Shown piece by piece: positions 42,931 through 52,041 of a stretch of DNA of 64,000 nt. Every line of letters starts with the position of its first letter. The stretch's first letter is position 1. Source of the stretch: an uncultured Sphingomonadaceae bacterium (GTDB lineage Bacteria > Pseudomonadota > Alphaproteobacteria > Sphingomonadales > Sphingomonadaceae). The DNA is taken from positions 189,501 through 253,500 of the forward strand of contig CANLCX010000001.1 in assembly GCA_947489315.1 (NCBI GenBank), read 5' to 3'. A program made the position numbers and the translations under genes. The notes beneath the pieces are model-generated. The model was not told the origin of the DNA, did not search any database, and was given only the letters and a program-made list of their open reading frames with translations.

Positions 42931-43854
42931 CTAAGACTCTCTCTTGGTCTCAGGTTTTCCATAGTAGTAGTATTTCGATTTTTCCTTTTGGGGAGCTATC
43001 TGTGGCAAATTACCCGCATGCCTTTGAGTCAAGCCAAGATACAGCTTCCAAATGGTAATTTGATCATCACCCGTTCTATCTTCATTTAGAGCAGCTAATA
43101 GCTCGTCAGAAATATAGACCTTGCTCCATATGTCATGATCTGGAGCTTCAAGCAGAAACAAATGCTGTTTCATTCTCTCTGCGCGCAAATGGATATACCG
43201 AATTGGGTTAAATATATCGGTCCCAAATCTGTATGTTTTTTTGATTTGATCGGCTGACATTGGCGACACATCGATTGATTTCGTATCAAAATCCGATTTT
43301 GAAAGATCGATCGCATCAATCCAATTAAAAACATTTAGATACCACATCTTACCAACTTTATCGCCCAGCCATTCCGGCTTTGGCTGCGGTCGATTTGAAA
43401 TAACCGACGACATTTTGAACTCTTGCCCACGCACCACATCTACCGGGAAAAATTCAATATTCGGAATGTCGAAAGACTCTATGATCTCTTTTGCACGATT
43501 TGTGATTATGGCGCCGCTGCGGGTGCAAGGCGTGAGCGGTTTTACATTATCAAGATTTTCATCAAGGCTAACGGCTCGCAAAACAGGTGCTTTCCCATTT
43601 TTAGGCATTAACGGATAACCGAATGCCCGATAACTCATGAAATCCAAAAACTGCTCCTCGCCGCTTTCGTCAAATCCCAGAGAGTCGTCACCCCCCATGT
43701 ATATGCTTGCAGTGCCAGGTTCAGTACCGACAGCTGCGCGCTTCAAAGATATCAGATACTCAAAGCGGTTAACTTTCCTTCTCTTAAATAAAAACACTGT
43801 TCTGACTTTCTCCGATAGGCTGCGCAACAATAATCTAAACTGTTCCGAGCGCAA
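42931..43854 (-). CDS. Imm11-like (DUF1629) hypothetical protein
   Basis: Up to 307 residues; the ORF-track start is a TTG at 43854 without a clear ribosome site. A GTG at V20 or another internal codon may be the real start, so the first 50 residues are uncertain. SGAIITNRAKEIIESFDIPNIEFFPVDV, MWYLNVFNWIDAIDLSKSDF and HLFLLEAPDHDIWSKVYISDELLAAL fit the Imm11/DUF1629 immunity-protein pattern. No toxin gene is adjacent. The gene is AT-richer than its neighbours and lies between two hairpin repeat copies, suggesting acquisition. Confidence 0.6.
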   Translation of the reverse strand: MRSEQFRLLLRSLSEKVRTVFLFKRRKVNRFEYLISLKRAAVGTEPGTASIYMGGDDSLGFDESGEEQFLDFMSYRAFGYPLMPKNGKAPVLRAVSLDENLDNVKPLTPCTRSGAIITNRAKEIIESFDIPNIEFFPVDVVRGQEFKMSSVISNRPQPKPEWLGDKVGKMWYLNVFNWIDAIDLSKSDFDTKSIDVSPMSADQIKKTYRFGTDIFNPIRYIHLRAERMKQHLFLLEAPDHDIWSKVYISDELLAALNEDRTGDDQITIWKLYLGLTQRHAGNLPQIAPQKEKSKYYYYGKPETKRES

Positions 43855-43861
43855 TCGTAGT

Positions 43862-43886
43862 GTCGGCTTTCGAGCCCATAGCGGAC
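43862..43886 (-). repeat. dispersed hairpin repeat, copy 6
   Basis: Minus-strand GTCCGCTATGGGCTCGAAAGCCGAC with one stem mismatch, followed by the CTAGC-type flank. It begins 8 bp from the ORF-track start of the Imm11-like gene and lies in the same orientation as copy 5. Confidence 0.65.
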
Positions 43887-43905
43887 ATTGGCTAGCGTCA
43901 ACGCG

Positions 43906-45258
43906 TTACACCTTATTTTCAGTGGCCAAGTCTATATCCAGATGTTCGCTCAGGATAGCGCGGACGTCTATTTTCGCCTTCAAACGTGAGGCGAGCAAGG
44001 CCATGCCGCTGATTTTGCGCTGAATGAACAGCAGGTCGGTTGGCGGGATATGCCAAGTGGCTCTGTCTGCGGCCACATCCATGCCTTGTTCGGTTAAAGC
44101 GGCGACAAAGCTGCGGTCGCTAAAGTCAAAAAGACCAGGGCGGTTGAGCTCGCCGAGAATGATGTCGATCATGCTATCAATGCGGGCGCGGTGTTTTTTG
44201 ATTGCAGCTTCGCCAACAAAACCAGCCGCCAGTGCTGCGTTGCGGACCGCGGCGCGATCATCGTTGAACGCGGCTTGGATCAAGTGTTTGTAAGCCTCGG
44301 TTGTATCAGCTTCGACCAACCGCGTCGCCCCGAAGTCGAGCAGCACCAGCTTTCCTGTGTCCGGTTGATAGCGATAATTGGCAAAATTGGGATCGGATTG
44401 GATCATGTCAAATTCAAATATTTCGCGCAGAACCAGCTGAAACAGCAAACGCATGGCCACGTCACGGGTCTCTTGCGGGGCATCCACCAGCGTTTCAATT
44501 GCCTTGCCCTCGACAAAGCTCATCGCGAGGACTTGATCGGTGGTGAATTCCTTGTCGAGAACGGGAATGACATATTCAGGCGAGCCAGCCAGCAAATCCC
44601 TGAACAGCGTTAAATATTTACCTTCGCGGACATAATCCGCTTCCTCACGTAATTGCTTTTTGGCCTCCGCCAAAAGCGGCGCGATGTCGAGTTCCCGCGG
44701 CAAGAGATTGGATATCCTGAGCAAGGCGGCAACATTATCGACGTCGGAATCGATGCTTTCCCGCACGCCGGGATATTGGACTTTGATCGCCAGATCGCGA
44801 CCATCATGGGGCATGGCCCGGTGTACTTGTCCGATCGACGCTGCCGCAATTGGGGTCGCGCCAAAACGGGTAAAGCGTTTCCGCCAATCTTCCCCCCATT
44901 GCTCCGCCAAGACCTCTTGCAGCTGTTGCGGTGGCATGCGGTGGGCATTTTGGCGCAATCGCGCCATAATCTCGCTCAGTTCGGGTGGAAGCATATCGCC
45001 AGCATCCATCGAAATCATCTGGCCCAGTTTCATCGCTGCTCCGCGCAAATGAGACAGGCGATCGGCGACTCTTGAGACATTGCCCGGCGTGAGCATCATA
45101 TCGCGCATGGCCGGCCGTTCGCCATTGGCCAGTCTCCGCGCGCCCTCGGCCATCATCCCGCCAGCAACGCCGCTGGCAAGGCGTCCAAATTGTCCGAACC
45201 GGGACAATCGCCCGCGCGGAACGCTACGACCCTTTGGATCGTTATTATCGGTTGTCAT
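43906..45258 (-). CDS. ABC1/UbiB-family atypical kinase
   Basis: 450 residues. UbiB-type features: the KxGQ motif LRGAAMKLGQMISMDAGDMLPPEL, the Ala-rich nucleotide loop PIAAASIGQVHRA, LAIKVQYPGV (Lys), DPNFANYRY (catalytic-loop Asp and Asn) and LVLLDFGATR (DFG). The family supports ubiquinone biosynthesis and lipid homeostasis; whether this is UbiB itself is unclear, since ubiE is not adjacent. Third gene of a leftward operon with DUF393 and DUF427. Confidence 0.88.
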   Translation of the reverse strand: MTTDNNDPKGRSVPRGRLSRFGQFGRLASGVAGGMMAEGARRLANGERPAMRDMMLTPGNVSRVADRLSHLRGAAMKLGQMISMDAGDMLPPELSEIMARLRQNAHRMPPQQLQEVLAEQWGEDWRKRFTRFGATPIAAASIGQVHRAMPHDGRDLAIKVQYPGVRESIDSDVDNVAALLRISNLLPRELDIAPLLAEAKKQLREEADYVREGKYLTLFRDLLAGSPEYVIPVLDKEFTTDQVLAMSFVEGKAIETLVDAPQETRDVAMRLLFQLVLREIFEFDMIQSDPNFANYRYQPDTGKLVLLDFGATRLVEADTTEAYKHLIQAAFNDDRAAVRNAALAAGFVGEAAIKKHRARIDSMIDIILGELNRPGLFDFSDRSFVAALTEQGMDVAADRATWHIPPTDLLFIQRKISGMALLASRLKAKIDVRAILSEHLDIDLATENKV

Positions 45259-45261
45259 ATC

Positions 45262-45759
45262 TCACCATCCCCGGCTACCGGGAATTCCTTTAAAGGGGCC
45301 AGCTAGCTTGCTTGTGATCCAGCCGCCATAAAAAACGCCAGATTGTGGGACGACTTTTTCGCCGTCGACGCTGCAGCGATCAAATGGCGCAGCATAAAAA
45401 GCAACATGATCCCGCAACATAGCGAAGGTTTCGCTGGGCGTGGGGTAACTCCAGCCGACCCGTGGCAAAACGATATCACCGACTATGACATCCCAATAGG
45501 CCGCAGCGCCCTTCCATTCGCAAAAGGAGCTTCCTTCTGCGCGGCGCAGCATGCCCGGTGCAATATTTTCGGGCGGGATATAATAGCTCGGCGGGTGGCT
45601 GGTTTCGAGCGTACGGATACTGCGCCGCGTGTCTGCTACGATCAGTCCCTTATGTTCGATCACTATTCGCGAGGGGCTAGGCTCGGCTTTGGCCGGGCGG
45701 GGATAGTTCCATACGCTTTCTTGGCCTTTGCTGACGGGTTCGGGTTTCGGCCTCATCAT
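45262..45759 (-). CDS. DUF427 domain protein
   Basis: 165 residues from ATG 45759, which overlaps the DCC protein stop (ATGA); the longer ORF-track form is rejected. DUF427 blocks: RIVIEHKGLIVADTRRSIRTLETSHPPSYYIP, CEWKGAAAYWDVIV, RVGWSYPTPSETFAMLRDHVAFY and VFYGGWITSKLAGPFKGIPGSRGW. Family of small beta proteins without a defined role. 3 bp ahead of the ABC1 kinase gene. Confidence 0.88.
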   Translation of the reverse strand: MMRPKPEPVSKGQESVWNYPRPAKAEPSPSRIVIEHKGLIVADTRRSIRTLETSHPPSYYIPPENIAPGMLRRAEGSSFCEWKGAAAYWDVIVGDIVLPRVGWSYPTPSETFAMLRDHVAFYAAPFDRCSVDGEKVVPQSGVFYGGWITSKLAGPFKGIPGSRGW

Positions 45760-46115
45760 GTTTTTGCCCTTCCGCCTGCCAACCGTTGCAGGCGCGGTCT
45801 GACACGGAGGAATAGGAGATATGTCCGTTCGATCAGATTTGATACTGATGATCGCTGCGCCGCGATACCAAGGGGCCGCAACAATGGAATGGCCCGCCAC
45901 ATCACTGCGAATGCCGCGGCGCCAGAGTGCAACGTGCCATTTTCTGAAGCGTGAAAGCGTTCCATCATCAATGTACGATCCACAGGACAAGGCGTTTCGA
46001 AACGTGTCAGATCAATAAACGCGACGCCATTTTTCCTATCGAGACGTTTCATCAGCGCTATTTCGCGAATACACAAGGGACAACTGCCGTCATACCAGAC
46101 TGTAACATGGGTCAT
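45756..46115 (-). CDS. DCC-family thiol-disulfide oxidoreductase-like protein (DUF393)
   Basis: 119 residues. The DCC signature is WYDGSCPLCIREIALMKRLDRKNGVAFIDL (DGxCPxC), then FHASENGTLHSGAAAFAVMWRAIP. A thioredoxin-like fold with a CxxC pair is expected; the redox partner is unknown. First gene of the operon with DUF427 and ABC1, divergent from the renalase-like gene. Confidence 0.85.
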   Translation of the reverse strand: MTHVTVWYDGSCPLCIREIALMKRLDRKNGVAFIDLTRFETPCPVDRTLMMERFHASENGTLHSGAAAFAVMWRAIPLLRPLGIAAQRSSVSNLIERTYLLFLRVRPRLQRLAGGRAKT

Positions 46116-46251
46116 ATTTCTAACTTGTTCCTTGGGACATATTGTCCGACCGCGAGTTCTCGCTAAAAGCTTAAGTCCGGGTTTGATAAATGCTTCAGCA
46201 GTTTATACGCCCCTATGCTTCCTCAACGCCATACGGCCGAAAGACACAGTT

Positions 46252-47187
46252 ATGAAAATTGCCATTATCGGTTCCGGACTATCCGGCTTGGCATCTGCTG
46301 ATTATTTCGTCGCCGCTGGGCATCAGGTTTGCCTGTTTGACAAAGCGCGCGGACCCGGCGGTCGGATGTCAACGCGTCGCGTGGAAAGCTCCGCTGGAGA
46401 AATTAGCTTTGACCATGGCGCGCAATATTTTACGGCTCGCGATCCGGTTTTTCGAGCGATTGTGGATGGATGGGAAAAGCTCGGCGTGGCGAGCCGATGG
46501 CTTGATGCGGGCGCGGATGCATGGGTTGGATCGCCAACCATGAACGCGCCGGTAAAAGCTCTCGCGGCCGGTCATGACGTAAGTTGGTCAATGCGGATAG
46601 AGGGATTGGTCCATAAGGAAAACGGCTGGCAATTGCAAAGTGACACAGGTCCGATCGATGCGGTCTTCGACACCGTCATCATGGCCATTCCCGCTGAACA
46701 AGCCGCCACAATGCTGGCGCCATGGGAACCGAGGTTCGCAGCTATCGCCAAGGCGACCGTTTCCGAGCCGTGCTGGACTTTGATGCTGGCATTTGAAAAG
46801 CCGCTCGGCATAGCAAATCCCATAATTCGTGATGATCCGGTGATTGGATGGGCTGCCCGCAATTCCGACAAGCCCGGTCGTACCGGACCGGAAAGCTGGG
46901 TCATACAGGCTTCTCCATTATGGTCCGTGGAACATCTCGAAGACAGTCAGGAAGATGTTATCGCAAGCCTCACTGACCGTTTCGCGGAACTTTCCGGCGT
47001 ATCTTTGCCTGATTCGTTAGTAATATCCGCGCATCGTTGGCGTTATGCACGATCTGGCCGGACAGCTTTCGACGCCCTCTATAACGACGACCTCAAGATA
47101 GGCGTCTGCGGTGACTGGACGCTTGGGCCGAGAGTCGAATGTGCTTGGTTATCCGGCGCCGCGCTAGCAAAACTGGTGCTGGCCTAA
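46252..47187 (+). CDS. renalase-like NAD(P)/FAD-dependent oxidoreductase
   Basis: 311 residues from ATG 46252; upstream ORF-track sequence has no start with a ribosome site. The FAD-binding Rossmann motif is MKIAIIGSGLSGLASADYFVAAGHQVCLFDKARGPGGRMSTRR, then FDHGAQYFTAR and the C-terminal FAD contact GVCGDWTLGPRVECAWLSGAAL. Renalase-type flavoproteins oxidise isomeric forms of NAD(P)H. No close operon partner. Confidence 0.87.
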   Translation: MKIAIIGSGLSGLASADYFVAAGHQVCLFDKARGPGGRMSTRRVESSAGEISFDHGAQYFTARDPVFRAIVDGWEKLGVASRWLDAGADAWVGSPTMNAPVKALAAGHDVSWSMRIEGLVHKENGWQLQSDTGPIDAVFDTVIMAIPAEQAATMLAPWEPRFAAIAKATVSEPCWTLMLAFEKPLGIANPIIRDDPVIGWAARNSDKPGRTGPESWVIQASPLWSVEHLEDSQEDVIASLTDRFAELSGVSLPDSLVISAHRWRYARSGRTAFDALYNDDLKIGVCGDWTLGPRVECAWLSGAALAKLVLA

Positions 47188-47218
47188 AAGGCTGCGGACC
47201 AATGCGTGGTGCCTGAGC

Positions 47219-48022
47219 CTATTCCACCAATGCAGCCATGCCTGCCTTAAACTCGGGATATAGCGGTTCCCATCCCAACAGCCGCTTTGCTTTGCCATTG
47301 GCGACCCGGCGATTTTCTTCGTAGAACCCCAATGCAGACGCTGATAAATCGGCGTTTTCCAACGACAGCAGCGGCGGCGGCTCCATACCAATGAGCCGCG
47401 CGGCATGGGCGATAACCGCATGCTGCGGCGCCGGCAGGTCGTCGGAAATATTGTAGACGCCCGCCGGTCCATCGAAGGATGCGATCACTGCGGCAACAAT
47501 GTCATCGACATGGATGCGGCTGAACACTTGTCCCGGGACATCAACGCGCTTGGCTTTACCCTGTTGCACCCGGGTGATTGGATTGCGATCCGGTCCATAA
47601 ATGCCGGGCAGGCGGAGCACGCGGACGTCGTTGCGCAGCGCCTGCCAACCCAGGTCGGCGTTGCTGCGAGCCTTGCGCCGCCCGGAACCAATGGGCGCGC
47701 TTTCATCAACCCATGCACCTTTGACATCGCCATAGACCCCGGTGGAGGAAAGATAGCCCGTCCATTGGAGTGACGCGGCTTTGATAGCCTCGCCATAATG
47801 ATCCAGCACCGGCTCACTGCCATCGCGGGACGGCGGGACGGATGAGATTATGTGGGTGGCCGCGCCAATCGCTGCCAAGACCGAAGTTTCATCATCAAAC
47901 GCAATGGCATTATCCGTTTCTTCTCGCCGGGTAGCCGTGACCTGCCACCCTTCGCCGCGCAGCCGGTCGGCAAGACGGCTTGCTGAGTAGCCCAGTCCAA
48001 AGATCAACATATGGGGCATCAA
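47219..48022 (-). CDS. NAD-dependent epimerase/dehydratase-like protein (YeeZ-like)
   Basis: 267 residues. NAD-binding start HMLIFGLGYSASRLADRLRGEGWQVTAT, then WTGYLSSTGVYGDVKGAWVDESA and RVLRLPGIYGPDRN, with FSRIHVDDIVAAV and VYNISDD as in extended SDRs. The usual catalytic YxxxK is not seen: the region reads WQALRND. So a non-classical member. It starts 3 bp after the M48 protease stop and is probably cotranscribed with it. Confidence 0.82.
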   Translation of the reverse strand: MMPHMLIFGLGYSASRLADRLRGEGWQVTATRREETDNAIAFDDETSVLAAIGAATHIISSVPPSRDGSEPVLDHYGEAIKAASLQWTGYLSSTGVYGDVKGAWVDESAPIGSGRRKARSNADLGWQALRNDVRVLRLPGIYGPDRNPITRVQQGKAKRVDVPGQVFSRIHVDDIVAAVIASFDGPAGVYNISDDLPAPQHAVIAHAARLIGMEPPPLLSLENADLSASALGFYEENRRVANGKAKRLLGWEPLYPEFKAGMAALVE

Positions 48023-48025
48023 CGT

Positions 48026-49321
48026 CTATTCTTTCTCTAGTGGACCAGGTTGGACGATAGCGGGATTATCTGTGTTCTTCGCCTTCCACTCCATAGCCAT
48101 TCTAACGCGAGTTGCGCCCGATGGGTGATCAAAGAACAGCATCTCTTCAATTTCTCCCGGTTCGATTTTGCGGTATTCCGATAGCCGCATCGCAACCTTG
48201 GCAAAGCCATCCGGCTCTTTGGCCGCGTTGAGGCCGAAGAGATCGGCATCGCTTTCATTCACGCGGATCAGCGTGTTAAGCGCCGGTGTTGCGGCAAGGA
48301 AATAAACCGTCAGCAACAGGCCGAATAACGGTAGAGCCGCCGGATCGGTCATATCTCGGACACCCCATTTTTCGCCATGGCGGGCTATGAGCTTTGGCGC
48401 GATCCGTGCCACTAGGAACAAGCCAACCGCCATGATCAAGCCAATGATAAAGATAGATCTCCAAGTATGACCTAGAACATAGTGGCCCAGTTCATGGCCC
48501 ATGACCGCCGCGACCTCTTCGGGATCGGTGCGCTCCAGCAGATTGTCATTCAGCGATATGCGGATAGAGGGGCCGATACCCGAGACGTTGGCAGAAATCC
48601 GCTTGTGCTGTTTGGACTGGTTAAAGACATAGATATGCTCGGTCGGGACGTCATGTTCCGCAGCCATAGCGACAATGCGGTCACGTAGTGGGCCGGGTTC
48701 CATTTCCGTATATTCGTTGAACAAGGGCGATATGAAGACGGGACCCAATAACAGTCCGATAAAGAGGAATATCGAGATCACACCGGTTCCCCAGATCCAC
48801 CAGGTTTTTGGTGCTCTGCGAATGACCGAGAAAATGGCCATGATCAACAACGGGAAAATGATAAGGGTAATCAGAAGTCCGATGGCTTGCTCACCGGCCC
48901 ATTCGCCAAAGCTCTGGCTCATCAGATCATATTGTTTTTCGCGGAAGAAATCCGTGTAAATGATCCACGGCAAGGTCAGTATAAAGCTGACGACAAGATA
49001 GGGTATGGAGGTGAGCCAGGTGACAGCCCATTTGCGCTTTACTTTCCGTTCCGCCCACGCCCGGAAACCTGATGATAGACGTGATTTCAGTATGAAAAAA
49101 TCAACCAGAAATGTGACGATAGCGCCCCATAGGATGAGCCAATAGCCACCTTCAAAATAGCTATTAGATTTTTCCAGCTCTCCGCCTTGCAACGTGTCGA
49201 TATAGGCCCGTGTGGCGGTTTCGACGTCGAAGCCACCGGTCGCTCCTTGTGCCATTGCCGGTATCGTGACTGCTGCCAATAGCAGCAGCGCTTTGCTAAT
49301 GACCGGTTTCGAAAATGTCAC
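48026..49321 (-). CDS. M48 family (Ste24-like) zinc metalloprotease
   Basis: 431 residues from GTG 49321, which has AGGAG about 8 bases upstream; the ORF-track ATG at 49348 lacks such a site. Signal peptide ALLLLAAVTIPAMAQ is followed by membrane helices, then the zinc motif VMGHELGHYVLGH and the third ligand in VNESDADLFGLNAAKEPDGFAK. Ste24-type CAAX proteases; bacterial ones work in membrane protein quality control. It is divergent from pepN. Confidence 0.87.
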   Translation of the reverse strand: MTFSKPVISKALLLLAAVTIPAMAQGATGGFDVETATRAYIDTLQGGELEKSNSYFEGGYWLILWGAIVTFLVDFFILKSRLSSGFRAWAERKVKRKWAVTWLTSIPYLVVSFILTLPWIIYTDFFREKQYDLMSQSFGEWAGEQAIGLLITLIIFPLLIMAIFSVIRRAPKTWWIWGTGVISIFLFIGLLLGPVFISPLFNEYTEMEPGPLRDRIVAMAAEHDVPTEHIYVFNQSKQHKRISANVSGIGPSIRISLNDNLLERTDPEEVAAVMGHELGHYVLGHTWRSIFIIGLIMAVGLFLVARIAPKLIARHGEKWGVRDMTDPAALPLFGLLLTVYFLAATPALNTLIRVNESDADLFGLNAAKEPDGFAKVAMRLSEYRKIEPGEIEEMLFFDHPSGATRVRMAMEWKAKNTDNPAIVQPGPLEKE

Positions 49322-49428
49322 AATGGCTTCTCCTCGGAAAATACTCAATCCGACTGTATTATAAATCCAACACAGTCAAGTTGGATATTTTGATTGTCGT
49401 AATCTACTGCCGGTCATAAAGCAGAGCC

Positions 49429-52041
49429 ATGCTAGATATTCAAAAGACCGACGCAGCCATGCCTGCGACAGCCCCTGCCATCATCCGCCGCGAAGATTAT
49501 CGCCCGCCGGCTTGGTTCGTTCCCGCCATCGCGCTCGATTTCCAGCTGGGTCTGGATCATACGGTTGTGCACGCCATGCTCGACGTGCGGCGTTCGAAAT
49601 CGGCTAAATATCAGGAACCGTTGCTGCTCGATGGCGACGGCTTGATCCCAACGGCGGTCAAAGTTGATGGCGCGCCGTGGACCGACTGGCAGCTGATCGA
49701 CGGCAATTTGCAATTGCCGCTGCCCGGTACGGCACATGAAGTGGAAGTTACCGTTGAGATTGACCCGTCGACCAACACGCAGTTGATGGGACTCTATGCC
49801 TCACAAGGCATGTTGTGCACTCAGTGCGAGTCAGAAGGCTTCCGCCGGATTACCTTCTTCCCTGACCGGCCCGATATTTTGAGCCGCTATTCGGTGCGGA
49901 TGGAGGGCGACAAAAAGACCTTCCCGATCCTGCTGTGCAATGGTGACAAGGTGGCGGAAGGCGAAGGCGACAATGGTCGTCACTGGGCGCAATGGAATGA
50001 TCCTTGGCCCAAGCCGAGCTATTTGTTCGCGCTAGTCGCCGGTGATCTGGTCGTCAATACGGACAGCTTCACGACGCGGTCGGGCAAGCCGGTAGAGCTG
50101 AATATTTGGGTTCGCGATGGCGATTTGCCGCGCACCGGCCATGCGATGCAGGCGCTGAAAGACTCGATGCGCTGGGACGAAGAGGTTTATGGCCGCGAAT
50201 ATGATCTGGGGCTGTTCAACATTGTTGCGGTGAGTGATTTCAACATGGGGGCGATGGAGAATAAGGGACTGAATGTCTTTAATTCCCGCTATATATTGGC
50301 AGATCCCGAGGTCGCGACCGACGCGGATTTCGATGGCATTGAGGGCGTTGTGGCCCATGAATATTTCCACAATTGGTCGGGCAACCGGGTCACTTGCCGC
50401 GATTGGTTCCAGCTTAGCCTGAAAGAGGGCTTTACGGTCTATCGCGATCAGAGTTTTTCGGCGGATATGGGATCGGCCGCGCTCAAGCGGATTGAAGATG
50501 TCCGCATCCTGCGCGCCGCGCAATTTCCCGAGGATGCCGGGCCGCTCGCCCATCCGATCCGGCCGGAAAGCTATCAGGAAATTTCCAACTTCTACACCGC
50601 CACAGTCTATAATAAGGGTGCCGAAGTCATTCGCATGATGGCGACTTTATTGGGCGCTGAGCGGTTTCGCAAAGGCACGGACCTCTATTTTGATCGCCAT
50701 GATGGGGAAGCTGCGACCTGTGAGGATTTTGTTGTCGCCATGGAAGAGGGCGGCGAGATTGATCTCGCCCAGTTCCGCGGCTGGTATCAAACACCCGGCA
50801 CCCCGCGCGTGTCGGCGAAACTGAGCCACGACCCGCAAACCGGGACAGCAACACTCGATCTGAAGCAAAGTCTGGCCGCCGGCGGAGCGCCGCAGCAACC
50901 ATCAGATATGGTCATCCCGTTGAAAGTCGCTTTGCTCGATCCCGCAACCGGCGCGCATGAAGGCGAACAGCTGATTACGCTCGATCAAGCGGAACAGAGC
51001 TTTACTTTCGAAGGACAGAAAGACCATCCGATCCTCTCGATCAATCGCGGATTTTCTGCGCCGATCATTCTCGAGAGCAGCCGGACCGCCGAGGAACTGG
51101 CTTTTCTGTCATCCCATGACGATGATCCGTTTGCGCGGTTCGAGGCGATGCAGCAGCTGATGACCAACTATCTGGTCGCGAAAGTGACAGGTACGCCAAC
51201 GGACCGCGACACCATCTTGCAAGCCGTCGGCGCCGTTTTGGCCGATGAAGATATCGATCGCGCGTTTTTGGCAGAATTGCTTCTGCTACCTAGCGAAGCG
51301 TTTCTGGGCGACCAGATGACGGAAGTCGATCCGCAGGCGATCCATGACGAGCGTGAGAAATTGCGCGGCAAAATTGGTGTTCAGTTTGAGCGCAAATTCC
51401 GGCGGCTCTATAAGCAATGCGTGCCGGGTGAATTCTCGCTGGATGCCGAAGCGCGGGCAGACCGCAAATTGCGCAATGTGGCGCTCGGCTATATTGCTGC
51501 ATCACAGGTCGAAGATGCAGCAGAGCTTGCTTTTGCGCAATTTAAAGACGCCAATAATATGACGGCGATGCAGGGCGCGCTTGGCGTATTGTCGCATATG
51601 GATGATAAAGAGCGGAACTGGGCGTTTGAGGATTTCTTCAAGCGGTTCAAGGACAATGCGTTGGTGCTCGACAAATGGTTTACATTGCAGGCCATGTCAC
51701 AGCGCAGCGATACGGTGAAGCGGGTCGAAAGCCTTGCGAAACATCCGGATTTTACTTTGTCCAATCCCAATCGGGTGCGCGCGCTTTATGCCGGTTTTAC
51801 TGGCAATCCTGTGCGATTCCATGACCCATCCGGCAAAGGTTATCAGATGCTTGCCGATATGGTGATCGCGCTGGATGGGCAGAACCCCCAGACCGCAGCG
51901 CGCTTCATCCCGCCACTGGGCCGCTGGCGCCGATATGAGCGCGGCCGATCGGAATTAATGCGATTGGCGCTGGAGAAAATTGCGGCAACGCCCGGTCTAT
52001 CGAAAGACGTGTCCGAGCAGGTGAGCAAGAGCCTTGCCTGA
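49429..52041 (+). CDS. pepN: aminopeptidase N (M1 family)
   Basis: 870 residues, the normal length. The exopeptidase motif FNMGAMENKGLNVFN, the zinc site VVAHEYFHNWSGNRVTCRDWFQLSLKEGFTVYRDQ (HExxH plus downstream Glu) and MYFD/DLYFDRHDGEAATCEDFV are all present. The C-terminal half is the PepN-specific helical domain. Cytosolic broad-specificity aminopeptidase. Its 3' end overlaps pgeF by 8 bp. Confidence 0.95.
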   Translation: MLDIQKTDAAMPATAPAIIRREDYRPPAWFVPAIALDFQLGLDHTVVHAMLDVRRSKSAKYQEPLLLDGDGLIPTAVKVDGAPWTDWQLIDGNLQLPLPGTAHEVEVTVEIDPSTNTQLMGLYASQGMLCTQCESEGFRRITFFPDRPDILSRYSVRMEGDKKTFPILLCNGDKVAEGEGDNGRHWAQWNDPWPKPSYLFALVAGDLVVNTDSFTTRSGKPVELNIWVRDGDLPRTGHAMQALKDSMRWDEEVYGREYDLGLFNIVAVSDFNMGAMENKGLNVFNSRYILADPEVATDADFDGIEGVVAHEYFHNWSGNRVTCRDWFQLSLKEGFTVYRDQSFSADMGSAALKRIEDVRILRAAQFPEDAGPLAHPIRPESYQEISNFYTATVYNKGAEVIRMMATLLGAERFRKGTDLYFDRHDGEAATCEDFVVAMEEGGEIDLAQFRGWYQTPGTPRVSAKLSHDPQTGTATLDLKQSLAAGGAPQQPSDMVIPLKVALLDPATGAHEGEQLITLDQAEQSFTFEGQKDHPILSINRGFSAPIILESSRTAEELAFLSSHDDDPFARFEAMQQLMTNYLVAKVTGTPTDRDTILQAVGAVLADEDIDRAFLAELLLLPSEAFLGDQMTEVDPQAIHDEREKLRGKIGVQFERKFRRLYKQCVPGEFSLDAEARADRKLRNVALGYIAASQVEDAAELAFAQFKDANNMTAMQGALGVLSHMDDKERNWAFEDFFKRFKDNALVLDKWFTLQAMSQRSDTVKRVESLAKHPDFTLSNPNRVRALYAGFTGNPVRFHDPSGKGYQMLADMVIALDGQNPQTAARFIPPLGRWRRYERGRSELMRLALEKIAATPGLSKDVSEQVSKSLA

